Assembly (NCBI GenBank): GCA_012719495.1
Contig: JAAYAG010000064.1
Location: 1 to 44,416 of the forward strand
Source: Bacteroidales bacterium
GTDB taxonomy: Bacteria; Bacteroidota; Bacteroidia; Bacteroidales; Prolixibacteraceae
DNA length: 44,416 nucleotides
Reading direction: 5' to 3'
Under the pieces are notes generated by a model. It saw only the letters and a list, made by a program, of their open reading frames with translations, made no database searches and had not been told where the DNA came from. The position numbers and the translations under genes are program-made. Shown here in pieces: positions 22,652 to 30,196 of the stretch; position 1 is the stretch's first letter, and each line of letters begins with the position of its first letter.

Positions 22652-23137
22652 TTATATTTCTTGGTTTTTTATTTTAGTCAAAACGGTAATTACTTGTGAA
22701 AGTTCGTTTTTCCTGAGTATCGAAATGCTTATGGGCGGGTAATCGGCCAGCCCCAATTTCGATCCGATGGTTAAAATGAGCTGTTTTTGTAGGCCGGCAT
22801 AGCGTTTCCTGACTTCAAAACCTTTAAAGCTACCGTGTTCTATTTCTACGGTATGATAATTTTTTAAGGCAGTAGCCACTGAATAGTAGTTTATCGTAAA
22901 CGATGTTTCACTCACAAGCAATTCGAAATACGATGGCTTATAAAGATGAAATATTGTGATAAACAACAAGGTAAGAACAATAGAAATAAATAAAAGTAAA
23001 TTCAGGTTTGTAAAAATGAAGACGCAACTTGCAGCTAAAAGAGCAAAAAAACAAAAAATGTACAAAACAAAAAAGTCTGCAGAGCGGCCCTGGTTGTTAA
23101 GCTGAAAAATAAATTTATTGTCGGCTGGTTTGTCCAT
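22652..23137 (-). CDS. Small two-helix membrane protein
   Basis: 161 residues. Two adjacent hydrophobic helices (about 20-42 and 46-66) are followed by a soluble domain of about 90 residues that begins YFELLVSETSFTINYYS and contains the run GFEVRKRYAG. It looks like a PH-like domain on a membrane hairpin, a common layout for unknown Bacteroidota proteins, but I cannot assign it. It stops 11 bp before dprA and starts 66 bp from the divergent aroB. Confidence 0.6.
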   Translation of the reverse strand: MDKPADNKFIFQLNNQGRSADFFVLYIFCFFALLAASCVFIFTNLNLLLFISIVLTLLFITIFHLYKPSYFELLVSETSFTINYYSVATALKNYHTVEIEHGSFKGFEVRKRYAGLQKQLILTIGSKLGLADYPPISISILRKNELSQVITVLTKIKNQEI

Positions 23138-23172
23138 AATTAAAAGTCTTTCTGCAAAGTAACAAATTATTA

Positions 23173-23180
23173 TAATTTTG
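23173..23180 (+). promoter_or_regulatory. -7 box for aroB
   Basis: TAATTTTG matches TAnnTTTG and lies 23 bp before the ATG. The -33 region is poorly defined. Confidence 0.4.
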
Positions 23181-23203
23181 GAGCTGAAAAATAAATGTAA
23201 AAA

Positions 23204-24268
23204 ATGAGCATTCCAATATTTGTAAACGACATTAGGGTAACCAATGCGCTAGAGCAGGAACTGGGTTCAATTGTAGCACATTACCCAGCAGGAAAAGTTT
23301 TTATTGTTGTTGATGAAAATACTAAGCAACATTGTCTTCCGCAGATACTTGACTGCGAAGGTCTTGCTTCGGTTCCGGTTATGGAAATTGCCAGCGGAGA
23401 GGAGAACAAAAGCCTCGAATCGGTGGTGCGTGTTTGGAATTTTCTTGAAGAAAACAATGCCGACCGTAAATCGTTGTTGATCAACCTGGGTGGAGGAATG
23501 CTTAGCGACCTTTGTGGTTTTGCTGCTTCTTGTTTTAAACGGGGTTTACATTTTGTCAATATTCCAACAACCCTGCTTTCTCAGGTCGATGCCTCTGTGG
23601 GTGGTAAAACCGGCATCAATTTTAATGGGCTGAAGAACGAAATAGGTGTTTTTAGTCAGCCACAAACAGTAATCATTGCTTCGCGTTTTTTGCAGTCGCT
23701 CAATCGGGCCAATTTACTTTCGGGGTATGCCGAAATGCTTAAACATGGGCTGATATATAGCCGCAAACATTGGGACGATTGTTTAGCTTTCGACTTGCAA
23801 AATATAGATTATGAGCACTTAAATGAAATGATCGCTGAATCAGTAGCTATTAAAGAATATTTTGTAGTGAAAGATCCCACAGAGAAAAATATTCGCAAAG
23901 CGTTAAACCTAGGGCACACTGCTGGTCATGCAATCGAGAGCCTGGCTTTGCATCAAAATAGGCCAATACTTCATGGATATGCGGTTGCCTACGGCTTAAT
24001 TGTTGAACTTTTCCTCTCGGCCAAGAAGGTTGGTTTTCCTATGAACAAAGTAGTTTCCATAACGAACTGGATTAATGAAACGTATGGCAAATTTCAAGTT
24101 CAGGAAAGTGATTTTGAAGCGTTGTATCTAAAAATGACAAAAGACAAAAAGAACGAAGCCGGTCGCATTAATTTTACATTGATCCCAGAAATAGGTAACG
24201 TTGAAATAAATATTGATTGCGAAAAAGCTCAAATAATGGAAGCACTACGGTTTTTTGCCGAATCATAA
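23204..24268 (+). CDS. aroB: 3-dehydroquinate synthase
   Basis: 354 residues, normal length. It converts DAHP to 3-dehydroquinate, the second step of the shikimate pathway, using NAD and a divalent metal. Visible signatures: VDENTKQH, EENKSLESV, LGGGMLSDLCGFAA (NAD site), PTTLLSQVDASVGGKTGIN, and the metal-binding GLIYSRK and NLGHTAGHAIES region with later HGYAVAYG. The last histidines of NLGHTAGHA and ILHGYAVA match the expected Zn ligands. It is alone on the plus strand, so this pathway step is not clustered here. Confidence 0.97.
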   Translation: MSIPIFVNDIRVTNALEQELGSIVAHYPAGKVFIVVDENTKQHCLPQILDCEGLASVPVMEIASGEENKSLESVVRVWNFLEENNADRKSLLINLGGGMLSDLCGFAASCFKRGLHFVNIPTTLLSQVDASVGGKTGINFNGLKNEIGVFSQPQTVIIASRFLQSLNRANLLSGYAEMLKHGLIYSRKHWDDCLAFDLQNIDYEHLNEMIAESVAIKEYFVVKDPTEKNIRKALNLGHTAGHAIESLALHQNRPILHGYAVAYGLIVELFLSAKKVGFPMNKVVSITNWINETYGKFQVQESDFEALYLKMTKDKKNEAGRINFTLIPEIGNVEINIDCEKAQIMEALRFFAES

Positions 24269-24400
24269 AGAGTATTGCCAGGAGCCATTTCTTTCAATTT
24301 GTATGAAAAATGCATTGATAATACATTGTATGTCAATCCAAAAAATCATATCTTTTGACTTTTCAAACGGAGTGTGAATTATGGAATCAAAATTTAGGGT

Positions 24401-26155
24401 ATGGTAGTCGATATCAGAACGTTAATTCTTGTGTTATTTATTATTCTGAGTATTCAGTCCTTAGTTTTGTTTTTCACATCGGTTATTGTAAAAGAGCAGA
24501 GGGGAATCAAGTGTTGGGGTATAGGCATTTTGCTTATCGCGTTGGGATTTGTTTGTATGTTTCTCAGAACCTATAAAGAGATTGAAGTTATTACCATTAT
24601 CTTGGGAAACCTAACCCATTTTGCAGGGTTTATTTTTCTCTATATCGGATCGCAGCATTTTTTCAACCATGAAAAGAATATTATGCCACTTATTGTGGCG
24701 TCTTTAGTTTTTTTGCTAGTCATTTCGTACTATACCATCATTAAAGACCAAGTTAATACCAGAGCTATTTTATACTCTTTTTTAGCATCAGCCTTATTGC
24801 TGGTCAATGGTGTTTTTCTTCTTAAAGAAAGGCACCCTGAGGTGAGGAAATCAGTAGCTTTTGTTTCTGTCATATTTCTAATTGGTAGTGCGTTTTTATT
24901 TGTTCGGTTTTTTTATTTGCTTTTTTTTAACCCAATACATAATTTTTTCAATGGTGATTTCTTTCAAATGCCATCATTCATTGGTGCAATGCTGATAGGC
25001 TTAATGCTCACGTTTGGTTTTATTTTGGTTATTAATCAGCGCTTAAATGCTCAGGTGACCACTACTGCCCAACATTTTAAGCTGATATTTAATACGATTC
25101 CCGATATTGCCACTGTGACCGAAGTTAAGTCGGGAAAGTTTGTATATGTCAACGATGAATTTTTCCATGTTACAGGTCATTCTAGGAAGGAAGTAGAAGG
25201 AAGGTCGGTTTTTGATGTTAGCCTTTGGAAAAACCCGAACGACAGGCAAAAGCTTATCAGTCAGTTGAAAGAAAAATCGCCGATGATTACTCAGGAATTT
25301 GAGTTTCTTCGAAAAGATAAAAATGAACTTATTGGTCTTGTTTCGGCAAATCCGATAGTTATCGGAGACAAAGAATGTGTTCTGTTTATTATTCGCGACA
25401 TTACCGATTTGAAGAAAAAGGAAAGTGACCTGGCCCAAAAAACACTTGAACTGGAAAAGTCTAATGCAGAAAAAGACACCTTTTTTTCAATTCTTGCACA
25501 CGATCTTCGAGGTCCATTTGGTTCAATCTTAAATCTTTCAGAAGTATTATCCGACCAATCATTCATTATTTCAGAAGAAGAAAAAGAAAAAATGATCATG
25601 TCGCTTCATCGCAACGCTATGTCAACTAATGAGTTACTGAACAACTTATTGAACTGGGCTGCTATCAGGAGAAAGAGATTTAGTTACCAACCCGTTGAAT
25701 GTACTTTTTTTGAAGCCGTTGGCGAAACCTTACCCACCCTTTACGATGCTGCAGTTAATAAGCAAATTTCCCTTGTAAATAATATTCCTGATGAAATCAT
25801 TGTATATGCCGATCGCTACATGTTTCAGACAATTATAAGAAACCTGATTTTGAACGCCATTAAGTTCACCAACCCCGGAGGCCGGGTTGAGGTGGCTCTA
25901 TTGAATGAAAATGACGACATGCTGCAGTTTATTGTGTCCGACAATGGCATAGGAATGAGCGCTTTGATGGCCGAATCGATATTCAAATCGGACCAGAAAA
26001 CCAGCCGGCAAGGAACCCTGGGAGAACCAAGTTCTGGCTTGGGCTTGATCCTTTGCAAAGAATTTGTCGAACTGCATCAAGGGCAAATACATGTTGATAG
26101 TGAAGAAGGAAAAGGGAGCCGATTCATTTTCTCATTGTCCAAAAAACAGGTGTAA
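24401..26155 (+). CDS. 7-TM PAS sensor histidine kinase (orphan)
   Basis: 584 residues. Seven hydrophobic helices occupy about residues 7-210. A PAS domain (about 225-335) follows, containing VTEVKSGKFVYVNDEFFHVTG and ending in FIIRDITDLKK. The HisKA H box is FFSILAHDLRGPFGSI, with the phosphoacceptor histidine near 367, followed by an HATPase_c domain with N box NLILNAIKFTN, the FIVSDNGIGM G1 box and SSGLGLILCKEF. No receiver domain and no response regulator lie nearby, so the partner is unknown. The first ATG at 24381 lies in another frame; ATG 24401 fits the first helix. Confidence 0.9.
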   Translation: MVVDIRTLILVLFIILSIQSLVLFFTSVIVKEQRGIKCWGIGILLIALGFVCMFLRTYKEIEVITIILGNLTHFAGFIFLYIGSQHFFNHEKNIMPLIVASLVFLLVISYYTIIKDQVNTRAILYSFLASALLLVNGVFLLKERHPEVRKSVAFVSVIFLIGSAFLFVRFFYLLFFNPIHNFFNGDFFQMPSFIGAMLIGLMLTFGFILVINQRLNAQVTTTAQHFKLIFNTIPDIATVTEVKSGKFVYVNDEFFHVTGHSRKEVEGRSVFDVSLWKNPNDRQKLISQLKEKSPMITQEFEFLRKDKNELIGLVSANPIVIGDKECVLFIIRDITDLKKKESDLAQKTLELEKSNAEKDTFFSILAHDLRGPFGSILNLSEVLSDQSFIISEEEKEKMIMSLHRNAMSTNELLNNLLNWAAIRRKRFSYQPVECTFFEAVGETLPTLYDAAVNKQISLVNNIPDEIIVYADRYMFQTIIRNLILNAIKFTNPGGRVEVALLNENDDMLQFIVSDNGIGMSALMAESIFKSDQKTSRQGTLGEPSSGLGLILCKEFVELHQGQIHVDSEEGKGSRFIFSLSKKQV

Positions 26156-26404
26156 CGACCCGTAATCTGACTAATTTTCAAATTTTTCGAAGGTTTATTC
26201 GGCAAAAAAACTGCGTTCTACCGGTGAATTTCATCATTTTAAGATAATTTTCTCAAAATCCTTTTACTTATTGCTAAGAATCAATAGATTTGCCTCATTA
26301 GGATTTGTATAGAATTTGCAACACGATCTTTTTTGGTTTTGTTAACCTACACATCTTCTAACGAGTTAATTATTCAATTTCATTAATTTTTTTTATTTTC
26401 TTTT
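26156..26404 (+). promoter_or_regulatory. Long AT-rich leader and promoter of the RRM gene
   Basis: A TAGATTTG -7 box at 26285-26292 predicts a 5' untranslated region of about 105 nt before the ATG at 26405. The leader is rich in T runs and contains no ORF. Such a leader could fold or be bound by the protein itself; this is inference. Confidence 0.4.
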
Positions 26405-26842
26405 ATGGATATTTTTGTTGCAAAGCTGAACTCAGACACAACTGCTGATCAAATCAAAGATTTATTCGGTCAATATGGTAAAGTGAGTTCTACCAAGTTA
26501 ATTATGGACCGTGAAACCGGCATGTCAAAATGCTATGGTTTTGTTGAAATGGAAGATGAATCTGAAGGTGCTGCTGCTATTGAGCACCTAAACGACACCA
26601 ACTTCATGGGAAACTACATTGTTGTAAAACAATCGGAACCCCGTGCTAATGAAAAACGTTCATTCGACAGAAAACCTTCATTTGGAGGTGGTGGCGGTGG
26701 ACGCAGACCTGATGGAAACCGTGGCCGTTTTGACAGGAACAGTGGCGGTGGCGGCGGCTACAACCGTGGCGGAGATCGCGACAATCGCGGCGGTGGAAGC
26801 CGTGATTTCAGAAGAGGAGGAGATTACAACCGATACGAATAA
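26405..26842 (+). CDS. RRM-domain RNA-binding protein with RG-rich tail
   Basis: 145 residues. Residues 1-78 are a single RRM: the RNP2 strand MDIFVAKLNSD, and RNP1 in SKCYGFVEMED, with HLNDTNFMGNYIVV at the end. The tail (about 85-145) is Gly/Arg/Asn-rich (GGGGGGRRPDGNRGRFDR and similar), like cold-inducible eukaryotic proteins. Related RRM proteins in Bacteroidota act as global post-transcriptional regulators (established for the family). The gene stands alone, with a long leader and a strong terminator after it. Confidence 0.92.
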   Translation: MDIFVAKLNSDTTADQIKDLFGQYGKVSSTKLIMDRETGMSKCYGFVEMEDESEGAAAIEHLNDTNFMGNYIVVKQSEPRANEKRSFDRKPSFGGGGGGRRPDGNRGRFDRNSGGGGGYNRGGDRDNRGGGSRDFRRGGDYNRYE

Positions 26843-26853
26843 ACGATCTTTTT

Positions 26854-26882
26854 AAAAAAAGCAGGATTTTCCTGCTTTTTTT
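26854..26882 (+). terminator. Strong intrinsic terminator of the RRM gene
   Basis: AAAAAAAGCAGGA pairs perfectly with TCCTGCTTTTTTT around a TTT loop, with T residues on the 3' side. It starts 12 bp after the stop codon. Confidence 0.85.
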
Positions 26883-27051
26883 ATTTCTACCACTTTCTCC
26901 CTTGGTACTAAAGTCAATCTGATGATTCAACAATCATTCAACAACCAAAAGACCTTGGTAATCAAAAACAAACAATCTTTTCAAAAAAAAGCCAACAATC
27001 TGTAACTATTTGCCTGCCTGCAACGTCATATACTATGTTCGAAAGATACAG

Positions 27052-27537
27052 ATGACAACCGCCGAATACAATCAAATAGTAGAGCAATATGCCAACGGGC
27101 TCTATCGCTATATTCTTAAGAATATTAGGGATAGCGAGCGGGCATCTGATTTGGTACAGGATAGCTTTGAAAAACTTTGGGTAAGAAGTGCCGATATCCA
27201 GTTCTCAAAAGCCAAGTCGTACCTTTTCAGCATTGCTCATAATACGATGATCGATTCGTTGCGGAAAGAAAAACGACAGGTGGTTACCGATGTGGCCGAT
27301 ATGCCGGTAATTGCTGACAGATCGCAATATTCCGATTTAAAAGAGGTGTTAGACGAAGGACTGAAAAAGCTTAGTGAAATTCAACGTTCGGTGGTGTTGC
27401 TCCGCGATTATGAAGGATACTCTTACGAGGAAATTGGGCAGATAACTAACCTTAGCGAGTCGCAAGTAAAAGTGTATATTTTCAGGGCAAGGCTTTTCCT
27501 GAAAAACTATATCGGGCAAATTGAACATGTTATTTAA
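27052..27537 (+). CDS. ECF-type RNA polymerase sigma factor
   Basis: 161 residues from the ATG at 27052 (the longer frame starts at TTG 27010 with a tail unlike the family). Region 2 is at about 10-75 with YRYILKNIRDSERASDLVQDSFEKLW and SYLFSIAHNTMIDSLRK; region 4 is at about 105-155 with IQRSVVLLRDYEGYSYEEIGQITNLSESQVKVYIFRAR, a helix-turn-helix. Such factors in Bacteroidota usually direct a nearby membrane system. The next gene starts 10 bp downstream and looks like its membrane anti-sigma partner. Confidence 0.94.
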   Translation: MTTAEYNQIVEQYANGLYRYILKNIRDSERASDLVQDSFEKLWVRSADIQFSKAKSYLFSIAHNTMIDSLRKEKRQVVTDVADMPVIADRSQYSDLKEVLDEGLKKLSEIQRSVVLLRDYEGYSYEEIGQITNLSESQVKVYIFRARLFLKNYIGQIEHVI

Positions 27538-27546
27538 CTGATTGAA

Positions 27547-28560
27547 ATGAATATAAATAGAGAAAATTACGAGATTTTTTATGTCGACTACCTCGATGGA
27601 ACCCTTTCTGTTGAAGATGTTGACCTTCTGCTCGGTTTTCTCGAACAAAACCCTGATATAAAGGAACAACTTGAAGGAATTGAACAGATGGTTTTTGAAC
27701 CGGAAAAGATTAATGAACTACCATTTAACCACCTGAAGAAAAATGACTTAGACAAATTGGATATCTTTGAGGAAACATGTATCCGATCCATTGAGAACCA
27801 GCTTTCAACGGTTGAAAACGAGCAGTTTGAATTGTATTTATCAGAAAATCATACCGCAAAGCGAGAGTATGAACTTTTTAAGGCAACCATTTTGCAGCCC
27901 GATTTGACAATCGTTTTTCCGAAGAATCATGAGCTTAAAAAAACTGTATCCAGAAAAATTCCTTTCTATTGGTATGTTGCAGCATCGGTATTGTTCGTTG
28001 CGCTGTTTTTGGGCATAAACCAAACTCATGAAATTCGTACACCCCAAGTTGCTATGGTGCCAACAGGTGAGCAAAACCTTCAGGTTAGTAAACCGGCAGA
28101 GCCAAATGCAATTAATCAAACACAACATACAGATGCAGAGTTAGCATTGCCCCTCGAGGTAAAAAAAGATGCAGATGTTAAACCATCGCATGTTCAACAA
28201 GAAAATATCGAAGAAACAGATATCCAATATATCGAATCGATTAACCCAATGAAGGCGCAAGAGGTGCTGGCGTTTGCCGAACAGCCTGAAATAATTGATT
28301 TTGCGTTGGCACCAATGAAAGAACCATATTTGGAATCTCGTGACAATTACCCGAATTATTTAACGCCGAAAGAATATTTGGCCATGAAAGCCAATGAGTT
28401 GAAGGAAGAAAAAATGACCGGGTTACAACAATTTGCGCTTACAACATTGAGGAAGATCACAAGAGAAAAGTTCAATTACTCGACATCAACAAGTGGGAAA
28501 GTTGAAAAATACGAGTTCAATTCAAAACTGCTGGCGTTTACAATTCCTGTCGGAGAATAA
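27547..28560 (+). CDS. Putative membrane anti-sigma factor
   Basis: 337 residues. An acidic cytoplasmic part (1-140: YEIFYVDYLDGTLSVEDVDLLLGFL) precedes one TM helix (about 141-161, FYWYVAASVLFVALFLGI). The periplasmic part is acidic and disordered-looking, ending in a basic strand-rich stretch. This is the layout of the anti-sigma proteins paired with ECF factors in Bacteroidota, which also begin with YxxYLDGxL. It is not a FecR homolog as far as I can see. The sigma gene overlaps none of it but lies 10 bp upstream. Function as the sigma antagonist is inferred from position. Confidence 0.75.
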   Translation: MNINRENYEIFYVDYLDGTLSVEDVDLLLGFLEQNPDIKEQLEGIEQMVFEPEKINELPFNHLKKNDLDKLDIFEETCIRSIENQLSTVENEQFELYLSENHTAKREYELFKATILQPDLTIVFPKNHELKKTVSRKIPFYWYVAASVLFVALFLGINQTHEIRTPQVAMVPTGEQNLQVSKPAEPNAINQTQHTDAELALPLEVKKDADVKPSHVQQENIEETDIQYIESINPMKAQEVLAFAEQPEIIDFALAPMKEPYLESRDNYPNYLTPKEYLAMKANELKEEKMTGLQQFALTTLRKITREKFNYSTSTSGKVEKYEFNSKLLAFTIPVGE

Positions 28561-28657
28561 TTTATTTTAGGTTCTATATTATTATCAATTTTTTTTCGTT
28601 ATTGCTTTCGAAATAAGCTATCAATCTATATTACTTAAAAGAAGACTCAATTCATTT

Positions 28658-29284
28658 ATGAAGGTTTTAAATCATACTCGATTATTATTGGCCTTTTTCT
28701 TGATTCTTTGCATAGTTGAATCATCTTTCGCAACGCAGAAAGGAAAACCTGAAAAATATTCTGTAAAAATTAATACGGGTTTTGTAAATGCTGAACCATA
28801 TAAATATGAAAACAAGATTGTTCAGGCTCGCTATAAAGCTCAAGTTGGAATTTCTGTTAATTACGAATTAATTAGGAACCTGGATGCCGGGTTATATATG
28901 GCCTATTCTAATATTGGGCACATGCTTAGTTACGACATTGAGGTGGTTGATAACCGTGTGGTTAGTGAATCGGCAGAGGTAGTTCCATCTCATGCGTTGT
29001 ATTATGGGGTGAATTTTAATTACCATCTGTTGCCTCTTCTTTTTAAGAAAAGCAACTTGCGGATTGATGTTTATCCAATTGCTATTGGGGGTCTTATATC
29101 AAGAAGTTGGGGTGAAATGAACGGTACCAAGGTAAGAATTAAGCCTTTTTTTGAGTATCATGTTGGACTTGGGGTAGGTTATAGAATTACACGACTCTGT
29201 GGACTCTTTGGAGAATATTCGTTGGGGCAATTGTATAACGAAGGAAAATCGAAAGCAACAATTGGGTTGGCTATAAAATTCTGA
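28658..29284 (+). CDS. Outer-membrane beta-barrel protein, first gene of DUF4249/TonB operon
   Basis: 208 residues with a signal peptide (1-25, ESSFA). The body alternates strands with Tyr/Gly (YELIRNLDAGLYMAYSNIGH, HALYYGVNFNYHLL, FFEYHVGLGVGYRI) and ends LGLAIKF, as in 8-strand barrels. The stop lies 5 bp before the DUF4249 gene, so this is an operon. A 97-bp gap with only a weak promoter separates it from the anti-sigma gene. Confidence 0.72.
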   Translation: MKVLNHTRLLLAFFLILCIVESSFATQKGKPEKYSVKINTGFVNAEPYKYENKIVQARYKAQVGISVNYELIRNLDAGLYMAYSNIGHMLSYDIEVVDNRVVSESAEVVPSHALYYGVNFNYHLLPLLFKKSNLRIDVYPIAIGGLISRSWGEMNGTKVRIKPFFEYHVGLGVGYRITRLCGLFGEYSLGQLYNEGKSKATIGLAIKF

Positions 29285-29289
29285 TAAGA

Positions 29290-30192
29290 ATGGCATTGAG
29301 AAGCTACATATCGATGATTTATTATGTTTTAATCATTTTTGTTATTGTGTCTTGTCATGCCCTTGTCGACGATGAATTTCAGGAATTCGAGAAGAAACCC
29401 GTTTTAAATGGTGTTCTTATTGCGGATAGTACAATAAGTTTACAGGTAACATTTTCAGCTAGCTTGAATGATTCAACCCCTCTTCCTGTCGAAAATGCCA
29501 TAGTTATTTTATTTTCAAAAGGATTGACCGATACACTTTTACACGACAAAGTTGGATGGTACAAAAGTGATCAAACCGCAATGGCTGGGCAATTGTACCG
29601 CTGTGTGATTTCAATTCCGGGGTACGATACCGTTTCTGCAGAAACAATTGTTCCTAAGCCAACAGAAATTTCTAATATTCAATTTACCGATTTTGCCGGG
29701 TTGACGAATGAAGGAGAGAAAATCTCTTCGTATCGGGTTACCATTAGCAACGATACTGCTCAAAGCATGTACTGGGATGTTCGAATGATTGAAGAAGGTA
29801 TACATACCATGTTTAATTGGGATACTCAAAAATTGGAAGAAAGGTTTTTTTCGAACTATTTTTCAATTTATATGATACCTGGAAAGGATATTGTTATGCT
29901 CAATGAAGCCAGTCCGTTAACTATTTTTTCAAACCAAATGATGGACGAAAACAGATATGATATAACTTTTTACTATTCAGAAGAGTTACGTTCTGGTTAT
30001 GACAATTATATTGAATTGAGAAGCATAGACCGATCGTACTATGAATTTCAGAAACAATACTATCTATATTATACTGCTGATTTTGACCAGATTGGCAGTT
30101 CGCCGCAAAATTATCCGCTCTATTCGAATGTAACAAATGGGTTAGGTATTTTTACTGCCTATTCTGCAACTCGATGGAATATAAAACCATAA
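29290..30192 (+). CDS. DUF4249 lipoprotein
   Basis: 300 residues with a lipobox IVSC at the end of the signal (Cys22). DUF4249 proteins in Bacteroidota are almost always next to a TonB-dependent receptor, as here (TonB gene 4 bp downstream). The body has an Ig-like first part (VLNGVLIADSTISLQVTFS) and a strand-rich rest. It is likely a surface-exposed or periplasmic lipoprotein helping the receptor; the biochemical role is not known. Confidence 0.86.
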   Translation: MALRSYISMIYYVLIIFVIVSCHALVDDEFQEFEKKPVLNGVLIADSTISLQVTFSASLNDSTPLPVENAIVILFSKGLTDTLLHDKVGWYKSDQTAMAGQLYRCVISIPGYDTVSAETIVPKPTEISNIQFTDFAGLTNEGEKISSYRVTISNDTAQSMYWDVRMIEEGIHTMFNWDTQKLEERFFSNYFSIYMIPGKDIVMLNEASPLTIFSNQMMDENRYDITFYYSEELRSGYDNYIELRSIDRSYYEFQKQYYLYYTADFDQIGSSPQNYPLYSNVTNGLGIFTAYSATRWNIKP

Positions 30193-30196
30193 TTAC

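Noticed and set aside
26643-26855. Second frame through the Gly/Arg-rich tail of the RRM gene
   Set aside because: The repeats of GGN codons open the shifted frame; the predicted peptide is low complexity.
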